Source of the DNA: Faecalibacterium sp. CAG:74
GTDB lineage: Bacteria; Bacillota; Clostridia; Christensenellales; Aristaeellaceae
NCBI GenBank assembly: GCA_000437595.1
Contig: FR899845.1
Location: 1 to 32,338, forward strand
Direction: 5' to 3'
DNA: 32,338 nucleotides
This document shows positions 1 to 5,864 of the stretch, one piece after another. Both the position numbers and the translations under genes were made by a program. The first letter of the stretch is position 1; every line of letters begins with the position of its first letter. The notes below the pieces were generated by a model that saw only the letters and a program-made list of their open reading frames with translations, ran no database searches and was not told where the DNA came from.

Positions 1-92
1 CCCCAAACCCCACAAGGGAGCTCCGCCCCTTGACCCCGCAAGGGACATTGTCCCTTGACCCTTTTTCGGCATCCCGGCTTGAGCGCGCTTCC
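1..92. repeat. Hairpin-array dispersed repeat, copy C (cut by window start)
   Basis: Two short palindromic units are visible, AAGGG/CCCTT (14-31) and AAGGGAC/GTCCCTT (40-56), separated by a GACCCCGC spacer. They match the units in copies at 24931 and 26691. The following sequence (about 73-95, TTGAGCGCGCTT...) resembles the conserved tail of those copies but is degraded, and it runs up to the stop codon of the MATE gene. The left part is outside the window. Confidence 0.6.
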
Positions 93-93
93 C

Positions 94-1449
94 TTACTCT
101 GCCTTTACCGGCGTTTTTTCTTCTCTTGCCGTTAGTTTACGCGCCCAAACCAAGTACAGCGTCGCCGACAGCACAATCCCGACGACCCAGCCGACCGGCC
201 ACGAATACCACACGCCGCGAATCCCGAAAATCGGCGACAGCGTAAACGACAGCACCACGCGCAGGAACAAGTCCGACAGCGTCGCAATCATGAATTGCAG
301 CATCCGCGCCGCACCGCGCTGCACGCCGTCCACCATCAGCTTAATCGACAGGAACACATAGAACGGCGTGACAATATGCAGGAAGTCCACGCCGACATCG
401 ACCGCTTCCAAGTTGCCGTCGCTGATAAACGCATAAACCAGCGGTTTCGCAAAGACATAGAACACAACCGCGAAAATCGCGCCCATCGTCATGCCGATGG
501 TGACGCCGCTACGGCAGCCGTGGCGCACACGCTCGTTCTTGCCCGCGCCGAGGTTCTGGCTGGTGTAGTTGCTCATGCCGTTGCCCAGCGCCGTCACTGA
601 CGTGACGAACATGTTGTTGAGCTTGATTGCCGCCGTGTAGCCACCCATGCACGCCGTGCCGAAGCCGTTAATGACGCGCTGCACAAGGATGTTGCCGACG
701 CTGATGAAGCTCTGCTGAATCGCGCTGGGGATGGCGATAATCAACATCTTTTTCAGCAGCACTCCGGAGAAAAGCGGGCATTTCTCGCCGCCGACGACCT
801 CATGCACCTTCTTCAGTACGAAAATCACGGCAACAATGCCGCTGATGGACTGGCACAGGAACGTCGCCCATGCCACGCCGGGCACGCCCATGTGGAAGTC
901 ACGGACGAAGAGGATATCCACAAAAATATTCGTAATCGAGGACACGGCGAGGAAGTAGAACGGCGTTTTGGAATCCCCCAAGGCGGAGAAAATGCCCGTC
1001 GCGACCTGATAGAGCATCAGGAAAACATAACTCATGAGGTAAATTTGGATGTACGCCACGGAGTCCTTCATCGTCTCCACAGGCGTGTCCAGCAGTGTCA
1101 GCATCCATTCGGACGTCAGTATTCCGACAGCGCTCAGCAGCACGCCGAGAATGCCGCAGAAGATGAGCGCGGTCGTCACGCAGGTATGCACCTGCTTCAT
1201 TTCCTTCTGCCCGAACAAGTTCGCCGTCACGACGGATGTGCCGATGTTGCAGCCAAACGCGATGGCGATGAAAATCAACGTGATTTCGGAGCTGTTGCCG
1301 ACAGCGGCAAGCGCCTCGGTGCTGATGAAATGCCCCGCAACGAAGCTGTCCGCGATGTTGTAGAGCTGTTGGAAGATGATGCTGCCGAACAGGGGTAGCG
1401 AGTAAGCCAGCAGCACCCGGCCGGGCTTGCCGACGGTCAAATCCTTCAT
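94..1449 (-). CDS. MATE family multidrug/cation efflux transporter
   Basis: This 451-residue polytopic membrane protein belongs to the MATE (NorM/DinF-like) family, which exports drugs or metabolites in exchange for Na+ or H+. The N-terminus (GKPGRVLLAYSLPLFGSII, then FQQLYNIADSFVAGHF) is the typical first MATE repeat. Hydrophobic segments recur along the whole length, consistent with about 12 helices in two halves, and the length is normal for the family. The ATG at 1449 follows an AAGAAGG site at 8 nt spacing. The gene diverges from a LysR regulator 107 bp away, so that regulator is a plausible controller, but this is inferred only from position. The substrate cannot be predicted. Confidence 0.93.
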   Translation of the reverse strand: MKDLTVGKPGRVLLAYSLPLFGSIIFQQLYNIADSFVAGHFISTEALAAVGNSSEITLIFIAIAFGCNIGTSVVTANLFGQKEMKQVHTCVTTALIFCGILGVLLSAVGILTSEWMLTLLDTPVETMKDSVAYIQIYLMSYVFLMLYQVATGIFSALGDSKTPFYFLAVSSITNIFVDILFVRDFHMGVPGVAWATFLCQSISGIVAVIFVLKKVHEVVGGEKCPLFSGVLLKKMLIIAIPSAIQQSFISVGNILVQRVINGFGTACMGGYTAAIKLNNMFVTSVTALGNGMSNYTSQNLGAGKNERVRHGCRSGVTIGMTMGAIFAVVFYVFAKPLVYAFISDGNLEAVDVGVDFLHIVTPFYVFLSIKLMVDGVQRGAARMLQFMIATLSDLFLRVVLSFTLSPIFGIRGVWYSWPVGWVVGIVLSATLYLVWARKLTAREEKTPVKAE

Positions 1450-1494
1450 GAGGAATGCCTTCTTTCTGTGCGTAATCCATCGCTCATTTTACGC

Positions 1495-1523
1495 TTGACA
1501 AGCCATGATGTAAAATATATAAT
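1495..1523 (+). promoter_or_regulatory. Sigma-A-type promoter of the LysR gene
   Basis: A consensus -35 TTGACA (1495-1500) and -10 TATAAT (1518-1523) are separated by exactly 17 nt. GGAGGAA at 1544-1550 then sets the LysR start. A short inverted repeat GCCAT (1502-1506) / ATGGC (1528-1532) flanks the -10 region and could be an autoregulatory site, but that is weak. Confidence 0.8.
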
Positions 1524-1556
1524 TGCTATGGCATTCATATTTTGGAGGAATGATTG

Positions 1557-2429
1557 ATGGAACTGACCCAGCTGACGTACTTCCTGACCGTTGCGCAAAT
1601 GCAGCACATGACGCGCGCCGCCGAAGCGCTGCACATTGCGCAGCCCGCGCTGACGAAATCGGTGCAGCGGCTGGAGAGCGAATTGGGTGTGCCGCTGATT
1701 GCGCGCAAGGGGCGCGGCATTGCGCTCACGCCCTACGGTCAACGGCTGGCGGACGAATTGCAGCAGCCGCTGAATCAACTTTCGCACATTCCGGAAATGA
1801 TGCGGCAGATGGCGAATCAGCAGGCGCGAACACTGCATGTGTGTGTGCTTGCTGCGTCGGATTTGGTGACGGACGCCGCCGTTCGCTTCCGCCAGACACA
1901 TCCGGACGTGCATTTTGCAATGACACTGCTCCCCCGCATCAGCGACGCGGCGCATCCGCCGTATGACCTGCTGGTGGATTCGGACGGAATGAACGGCGAC
2001 GACGGATTTCATGAGCGGATTCTACTCGCCGTGCCGCAGTCCTCCCCGCTCGCAGCGCGAACCTCCCTGCGCCTGAACGACCTGCGCGGGCAGGAGTTCA
2101 TCAGCGTGATGGGCAACCGCCGTTTTCGAGAGCAGTGCAGCCAGCTTTGCCAGCAGAGTGGATTCATGCCGCAGTATGCCTACGAGTGCACCGAGCCGTC
2201 GACCGTCCGCAACCTGATTTCGCTCGGCTGCGGCGTTGGGTTCTGGCCGGAATACACATGGGGCGCGCCGGGCGAGGGTATCCGGCTGCTGCCGATTGAC
2301 GACGCGCGATGCGTCCGCCGAATCGTGCTGCATTGCGGCGCGAGCGGCGACATTCGCCCGTTGGCGGAGGAATTCCGTGCGGCATTGCAAGATGAACTTC
2401 AACTGCTCGCATCGAAAAAGCGCGCCTGA
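1557..2429 (+). CDS. LysR-family transcriptional regulator
   Basis: The 290-residue product has the LysR layout. An N-terminal winged helix-turn-helix occupies about residues 1-60 (MELTQLTYFLTVAQMQHMTR, then AAEALHIAQPALTKSVQRLE). A periplasmic-binding-like effector domain follows from about 90 to the end. The start is taken as the ATG at 1557, not the in-frame TTG at 1554, because GGAGGAA lies 6 nt upstream of the ATG and the sequence MELTQL is the family norm. The gene diverges from the MATE exporter, a common arrangement in which the LysR protein controls the neighbour. The effector is unknown. Confidence 0.92.
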   Translation: MELTQLTYFLTVAQMQHMTRAAEALHIAQPALTKSVQRLESELGVPLIARKGRGIALTPYGQRLADELQQPLNQLSHIPEMMRQMANQQARTLHVCVLAASDLVTDAAVRFRQTHPDVHFAMTLLPRISDAAHPPYDLLVDSDGMNGDDGFHERILLAVPQSSPLAARTSLRLNDLRGQEFISVMGNRRFREQCSQLCQQSGFMPQYAYECTEPSTVRNLISLGCGVGFWPEYTWGAPGEGIRLLPIDDARCVRRIVLHCGASGDIRPLAEEFRAALQDELQLLASKKRA

Positions 2430-2450
2430 CGTTTCTGCCAGACGCGCTTC
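2417..2450. terminator. Possible bidirectional terminator between convergent genes
   Basis: An AAGCGCG / CGCGCTT inverted repeat overlaps the lysR stop and lies just before the GNAT stop codon on the other strand. The loop is long and the T-tracts are short, so this is only a candidate. Confidence 0.35.
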
Positions 2451-2452
2451 GT

Positions 2453-2977
2453 TCATGTCAGTGAAATCCAGTAATGCTCCAAGTTGATATTCTCGCCGTC
2501 TTCATGCACCGTTTTCTCGTAGACGCCGCCGTTACGCAAAATTGTCTTGCGGCTGCCCACGTTCCACGGTTCACAGGCGACCATCACCCGCTTTAAGCCG
2601 ATTTCGCGGCAGTACGTCAGCACGTTGTGCAGCATCCACGTCGCGATACCCTGCTGCCGCTCATCCGGGCGCACCGAATAGCCGATATGCCCCGCGTAAT
2701 TGCGCAGATAGTCGTTCAGCTCGCGCCGCACCTGAATCATGCCGACGATTTTCTCCCCGCGAAGGCAGACGAACTGCGTCATCGGCACCCAGTTCGGTGG
2801 GGTTGTTGCCGGATTATCGAGCTGACGGCAGAACGCAAGCCACTCCGCCGGATTCTCCATCCTCTTCAGCGGCCCGCAGCCGTCCATGCTGCTATCTGCG
2901 TCCAGCATCGCCTGCCGATATGCGGCAATCTCATCAAGCAGCGATTCGTCCGGGATTGCCAGTCGCAGTTCGTCCAT
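2453..2977 (-). CDS. GNAT family N-acetyltransferase
   Basis: The 174-residue protein has a GNAT fold. The acetyl-CoA-binding motif A region is visible as IGYSVRPDERQQGIATWML (about residues 97-115), a variant of the RxxGxG/A signature. A C-terminal segment (VACEPWNVGSRKTILRNGG) is like many small-molecule acetyltransferases. The start ATG lies 3 nt after the aroF stop and its GGAGGAG ribosome site overlaps the last aroF codons, so the two genes are co-transcribed and probably translationally coupled. The substrate is not predictable. The link to aroF suggests only co-regulation with aromatic amino acid supply. Confidence 0.88.
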   Translation of the reverse strand: MDELRLAIPDESLLDEIAAYRQAMLDADSSMDGCGPLKRMENPAEWLAFCRQLDNPATTPPNWVPMTQFVCLRGEKIVGMIQVRRELNDYLRNYAGHIGYSVRPDERQQGIATWMLHNVLTYCREIGLKRVMVACEPWNVGSRKTILRNGGVYEKTVHEDGENINLEHYWISLT

Positions 2978-2980
2978 TTC

Positions 2981-3985
2981 TTACTCCTCCACCACCGCGC
3001 GAATCCCCTTCACGCGGCGCACCACGTCCGCAAATTCATCCGGCGTCAGCGACTGCGCACCGTCGCACAGCGCGTGTTTCGGGTCATTGTGTACCTCAAT
3101 CATCAAGCCGTCCGCACCTGCTGCTGTCGCTGCCATCGCCATCGGCTTCACCAGGCGCGCAACGCCCGTCGCGTGGCTGGGGTCAACCAGAATCGGCAGA
3201 TGCGTCTTTTCGCGCAGCACTGGTATGCAGGACAAATCCAGCGTGTTGCGCGTTGCCGTCTCATAAGTGCGGATGCCGCGTTCGCACAGGATGACTTGGT
3301 CGTTGCCGCCTGCCATGATGTACTCAGCGCTCATCAGCCACTCCTGAATCGTGTTCGCCAGCCCGCGCTTGAGCAGAATCGGCTTATGCGTCTTGCCCAG
3401 CACCTTCAGCAGCTCAAAGTTCTGCATGTTGCGCGCGCCAACCTGAATAACGTCCACATCGTCGAACAGCGGCAAATGCGAGGCATCCATGATTTCCGTC
3501 ACAACGGGCAGCCCCGTTGCTTCCTTCGCTTTCAGCAGCAGCTTCAAACCGTCCTCATGCAGCCCCTGAAACGCATACGGGCTGGTTCGCGGCTTAAACG
3601 CGCCGCCGCGCAGGAGCGTTGCGCCCGCCGCCTTGACCGCCTTGGCAACCGTGACCATCTGCTCTTCGCTCTCCACGGAGCAGGGGCCGGCGATAATCTG
3701 GAACAAGCCGTGCCCGATGGTCACGCCGCCGCAATCCACCATCGTATCCTGCGGATGGAACTTACGGTTTGCTTTCTTGTAGGGTTCCTGAACGCGGCGG
3801 ACAGCCTCCACTGCATCCAGCGAGGAAATGAGGTCAGCGTCCACGCGCGTCGTGTCGCCCACCAGCCCCAGAATGGTGCTGTTTTCGCCCTTTGATTCGT
3901 CGATGCGCAGCCCCATGCCAAGGAGAAATTGTTTCAGTCGGTCAATCTGTTCCTGCCGTGCTTCGTGCTTCAAGATGACAATCAT
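2981..3985 (-). CDS. aroF: 3-deoxy-7-phosphoheptulonate (DAHP) synthase, Thermotoga-like type with N-terminal regulatory domain
   Basis: This enzyme catalyses the first step of the shikimate pathway, condensing phosphoenolpyruvate and erythrose-4-phosphate. The 334-residue product starts with a ferredoxin-like/ACT-like domain (about residues 1-70, MIVILKHEARQ...), which in Thermotoga-type DAHP synthases confers tyrosine/phenylalanine feedback. The TIM barrel follows, with IIAGPCSVE (about 97-105, metal-ligand Cys102), RGGAFKPRTSPYAFQG (126-141), QVGARNMQNF and LCERGIRTYE. The ATG at 3985 is preferred because TGGAGGAAACACC lies directly upstream. An in-frame GTG at 4021 has no ribosome site. 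The gene is first in an operon with the GNAT gene. Its leader carries a Tyr leader-peptide attenuator and a MITE-like element (see separate entries). Confidence 0.96.
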   Translation of the reverse strand: MIVILKHEARQEQIDRLKQFLLGMGLRIDESKGENSTILGLVGDTTRVDADLISSLDAVEAVRRVQEPYKKANRKFHPQDTMVDCGGVTIGHGLFQIIAGPCSVESEEQMVTVAKAVKAAGATLLRGGAFKPRTSPYAFQGLHEDGLKLLLKAKEATGLPVVTEIMDASHLPLFDDVDVIQVGARNMQNFELLKVLGKTHKPILLKRGLANTIQEWLMSAEYIMAGGNDQVILCERGIRTYETATRNTLDLSCIPVLREKTHLPILVDPSHATGVARLVKPMAMAATAAGADGLMIEVHNDPKHALCDGAQSLTPDEFADVVRRVKGIRAVVEE

Positions 3986-4005
3986 GGTGTTTCCTCCATA
4001 CTTCC

Positions 4006-4019
4006 GGACATCATTGTCC
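4006..4019. promoter_or_regulatory. Small inverted repeat just upstream of the aroF ribosome site
   Basis: GGACA-TCAT-TGTCC is a 5-bp stem with a 4-nt loop, about 20 nt upstream of the aroF start. It may fold in the mRNA or be an operator half-pair. There is no further support. Confidence 0.3.
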
Positions 4020-4030
4020 ACTACAATTTG

Positions 4031-4193
4031 ATACTAATTCGATTCTAAAACATGGCATCGAGCATAGCAGATTTTTCGTTCCGGCAAAGCTGAGTGAAGC
4101 GAGGCGTACTGGAGGTACGCGCGAGCGGAACGAAGCAAAGCCGGGGCGGAAAAGATGCTGTGCGAATGACATGCTTTAGATGAGAATTAGTAT
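4031..4193. mobile_element. MITE-like long imperfect inverted repeat (about 163 bp)
   Basis: The element has perfect 10-bp termini, ATACTAATTC (4031-4040) and GAATTAGTAT (4184-4193). The arms stay complementary for about 54 nt each, with roughly 40 matching positions in blocks (TCTAAA, CATG, CAT, CA, AGCA, TTTT.CG, CCGGC). A central perfect hairpin GCGTAC-tggag-GTACGC lies at 4104-4120. It contains no ORF and no transposase. It lies between the aroF attenuator and the aroF start, so it is transcribed in the aroF leader. No clear target-site duplication can be seen, so calling it a mobile element is an inference from its structure. Confidence 0.7.
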
Positions 4194-4202
4194 AAAACAG
4201 CG

Positions 4203-4243
4203 AAAGCGCCCTGCCGCCAATGTTCTGGCCAGCAGGGCGCTTT
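4203..4243 (-). terminator. Attenuator terminator (regions 3:4) in the aroF leader
   Basis: On the minus strand AAAGCGCCCTGC (4243-4232) pairs perfectly with GCAGGGCGCTTT (4214-4203), a 12-bp GC-rich stem. An inner GCCA/TGGC extension is also visible. The stem is followed by TTTCGCTGTTTTAT, a T-rich but interrupted tract that runs into the MITE-like terminus at 4193. The 5' arm can alternatively pair with 4280-4273 inside the leader ORF. Confidence 0.75.
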
Positions 4244-4297
4244 TCTCATCTCCGGGAGAATACGCCAAATCACGCCCTGCGTTCTTGATGCAGCGCG
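4232..4297 (-). promoter_or_regulatory. Anti-terminator and anti-anti-terminator pairing segments of the aroF attenuator
   Basis: Region 1, CGCGCTGC (4297-4290), begins at the last base of the third Tyr codon. It can pair with region 2, GCAGGGCG (4280-4273), with one mismatch. Region 2 is also perfectly complementary over 8 bp to CGCCCTGC (4239-4232), the 5' arm of the terminator. The two pairings are mutually exclusive. This is the classical geometry in which a ribosome stalled on Tyr codons masks region 1 and frees 2:3, while a ribosome at the leader stop (4272-4270) masks region 2 and allows the terminator. Confidence 0.75.
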
Positions 4298-4329
4298 TAA
4301 TAATAACCAACCGCGAAACGGTTCAGCAT
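4270..4329 (-). CDS. Tyrosine-rich leader peptide of the aroF attenuator
   Basis: This 19-residue ORF reads MLNRFAVGYYYALHQERRA and has three consecutive Tyr codons (TAT TAT TAC, 4305-4297) plus one Phe. AAGGGAG (4346-4340) precedes the ATG by 10 nt. A promoter places the transcript start at about 4358, 29 nt before the ATG. The ORF ends immediately before a strong terminator hairpin upstream of DAHP synthase. Its likely role is to sense charged tRNA-Tyr by ribosome stalling, not to make a functional peptide. The sequence features are directly visible; regulation by tyrosine is inferred from the Tyr run, the pairing geometry and the downstream gene. Confidence 0.75.
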   Translation of the reverse strand: MLNRFAVGYYYALHQERRA

Positions 4330-4364
4330 GGCGTTTCTGCTCCCTTCGTCTGTTCTTGGCATCT

Positions 4365-4393
4365 ATCATAGCGCAAAAAGCGCAAAAAAGCAA
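4365..4393 (-). promoter_or_regulatory. Promoter of the aroF leader transcript
   Basis: TTGCTT (-35, 4393-4388) and TATGAT (-10, 4370-4365) are spaced 17 nt apart on the minus strand, giving a start near 4358. The -35 hexamer lies within the 3' arm of the upstream sigH terminator. Confidence 0.7.
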
Positions 4394-4420
4394 GAGGAAA
4401 ATTGTTTCTCTCCTGCTTTT
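4384..4420 (-). terminator. Rho-independent terminator of the sigH operon
   Basis: On the minus strand an AAAAGCAGGAGAGAAA arm pairs with TTTTCCTCTTGCTTTT around a small loop, with wobble pairs, and ends in a run of six T. It lies about 90 nt after the sigH stop. Confidence 0.65.
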
Positions 4421-4442
4421 CTGCATATTTTTATGTGGATTC

Positions 4443-4510
4443 ATACTATTTCCAAATGAGAATGCGTCAAGGCGCGAGCAGATGGCGCAGGCGAATGCAG
4501 GAAATAGTAT
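4443..4510. repeat. Short inverted repeat with ATACTATTTCC termini
   Basis: Perfect 11-bp termini, ATACTATTTCC (4443-4453) and GGAAATAGTAT (4500-4510), bound 46 nt of GC-rich sequence. The right terminus touches the sigH stop codon. The ATACTA ends resemble those of the 4031-4193 element and the small repeat at 26963. It may be a second, smaller MITE-like or REP-like unit. Confidence 0.5.
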
Positions 4511-5310
4511 TAGTCGTTGTTCTGCGCTTCCATGTCCTCCAGATAACGTTCGAGTTTGCGCTTGACGCGCTGGAGGGCGTTGTCGATGCTCTTGACGTGG
4601 CGACCCAGGTTGTCCGCGATTTCCTGATAGCTTTTCCCGTCCAGATACGCCGCCAGCACTTCCTGTTCTAAATCCGACAGCACCTCGTCAATGCGCTGAT
4701 GGATACCGCGCAAATCCTCCTGGCTGATTATCAGCTCTTCCGGGTTCGACGAATGCCCTTCAGCGCAGACGTCCAGCAGCGTGCGGTCGCTTTCCTCGTC
4801 GTACAGCGGTTTGTTGAGCGACACATAGCTGTTCAGCGGGATATGCTTCTGTCGCGTCGCGGTTTTGATGGCAGTGATAATTTGGCGCGTGATGCACAGT
4901 TCGGCAAAGGCACGGAAGGACGCAAGTTTCTCCGGCCGGAAGTCGCGAATCGCTTTGTAGAGTCCAATCATGCCTTCCTGCACGATGTCCTCGTGATCCG
5001 CGCCGATGAGGAAGTAGCTGCGCGCCTTGGAACGGACGAAGTTTTTGTACTTGTTCAGCAGATATTCCACCGCCACCGAGTCCCCCGTGCGGCACAGCGA
5101 CACCACGTCCTCGTCCGTCATGCCCTCATAGACCGAATGGGCGGCACTGCTGCTCAGCAGCGGCACGGAAGCAGGCTGTTCCGGTTCGCCGGGCACAGCC
5201 TGTCTCAACGGAAAATCCAGCAAAAATGCATCGTCTTCCGGCAGCATCGGCTCTTCCTGCTCCATCGGGTCATTGTCCTGATTCATTGCATTCATTCGAT
5301 CGTCTGACAA
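4510..5310 (-). CDS. sigH: RNA polymerase sporulation sigma factor SigH (sigma-30)
   Basis: SigH drives post-exponential and early sporulation genes. After a variable acidic N-terminus of about 55 residues, the product carries SigH-defining sequence: SYFLIGADHEDIVQEGMIGL, then YKAIRDF (region 2), AFAELCITRQIITAIKTATR and QKHIPLNSYVSLNKPLYDEE. A C-terminal region 4 helix-turn-helix (SYQEIADNLGRHVKSIDNAL) follows. The start is uncertain. A TTG at 5310 with AGGTG 6 nt upstream is chosen (266 residues). ATGs at 5295 and 5286 lack a well-spaced site. It is the last gene of the mrnC-thyX-rlmB-yacP-sigH cluster, with 44 nt after yacP. The N-terminus is longer than in Bacillus SigH. Confidence 0.95.
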   Translation of the reverse strand: MSDDRMNAMNQDNDPMEQEEPMLPEDDAFLLDFPLRQAVPGEPEQPASVPLLSSSAAHSVYEGMTDEDVVSLCRTGDSVAVEYLLNKYKNFVRSKARSYFLIGADHEDIVQEGMIGLYKAIRDFRPEKLASFRAFAELCITRQIITAIKTATRQKHIPLNSYVSLNKPLYDEESDRTLLDVCAEGHSSNPEELIISQEDLRGIHQRIDEVLSDLEQEVLAAYLDGKSYQEIADNLGRHVKSIDNALQRVKRKLERYLEDMEAQNND

Positions 5311-5354
5311 ACTGTTCACCTGCTTTTCGGGCGGCGCAGGGCGCGTCTCCCGCT

Positions 5355-5864
5355 TCACTCTCCGCGCCGCAGCTTTTCCAGCCGTGCGCGGATGTCCTCC
5401 GGCATTCGGGAAAAAATCGTGTTTCGGTTCATGTTGGGCTGATTCTGGTGCGCCGACATGCCGCTTTTGCGCATTTCGCGAAGTTCGCGCAGCAGTTCCC
5501 GGCTGGTCATGCGGATCGCGCCGCTGGACAGCACCTGCGATTGCTCCAGCCCGTCCGACGTAGCGACGCGCAGTTCCCGATAGCGCGGGGTCTGCGCCGC
5601 GGCGCGCTCGATGTAGCTGTCCGCCGTTTCGCCGTGGCGGGTGAAAACCAGCGTCAAATTGCCGTGCTTCTCTTCGGTCGTCGTCGTGCGCTCGGACTGG
5701 TAACCATCGAACACCAGCAGGATTTCCTCGCCCGAAAATCCGGCGTAGTCCTCCAATTGGCGCATCAACCGGTCGCGCGATTCGTCCAGCGACCAGCCCT
5801 TCTTCTCCGCCTCGCTCCACGCGCCAATGACGTTGTAGCCATCGACAATCAGCAGCGGTTTCAT
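5355..5864 (-). CDS. yacP: YacP/Rae1-type NYN domain ribonuclease
   Basis: The 169-residue protein starts MKPLLIVDGYNVIGAW, the first acidic motif of the NYN (PIN-like) nuclease fold. LLVFDGYQSE and later acidic residues (TRHGETADSYIE, RVATSDGLEQ) match the YacP family. Bacillus Rae1 (YacP) is a ribosome-associated endoribonuclease that cleaves mRNA in the A-site. Its gene always lies near rlmB and sigH in many Firmicutes, as here. The start overlaps the rlmB stop by 4 nt, indicating translational coupling. Length is normal. Confidence 0.92.
   Translation of the reverse strand: MKPLLIVDGYNVIGAWSEAEKKGWSLDESRDRLMRQLEDYAGFSGEEILLVFDGYQSERTTTTEEKHGNLTLVFTRHGETADSYIERAAAQTPRYRELRVATSDGLEQSQVLSSGAIRMTSRELLRELREMRKSGMSAHQNQPNMNRNTIFSRMPEDIRARLEKLRRGE

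Noticed and set aside
3986..4021. Longer aroF start at GTG 4021
   Set aside because: No ribosome site precedes it and the 12 extra residues are absent from the family, whereas ATG 3985 has GGAGGAA directly upstream.
3986..4364. T-box riboswitch upstream of aroF
   Set aside because: No T-box core (AGGGTGGNACCGCG-like) or specifier-loop architecture is visible. The region is instead explained by a leader peptide plus alternative hairpins and a MITE-like repeat.
4187..4444. 85-codon minus-strand ORF covering the aroF leader
   Set aside because: It spans a terminator, a promoter and the attenuator, has no ribosome site, and the 19-codon ORF in another frame explains the region better.
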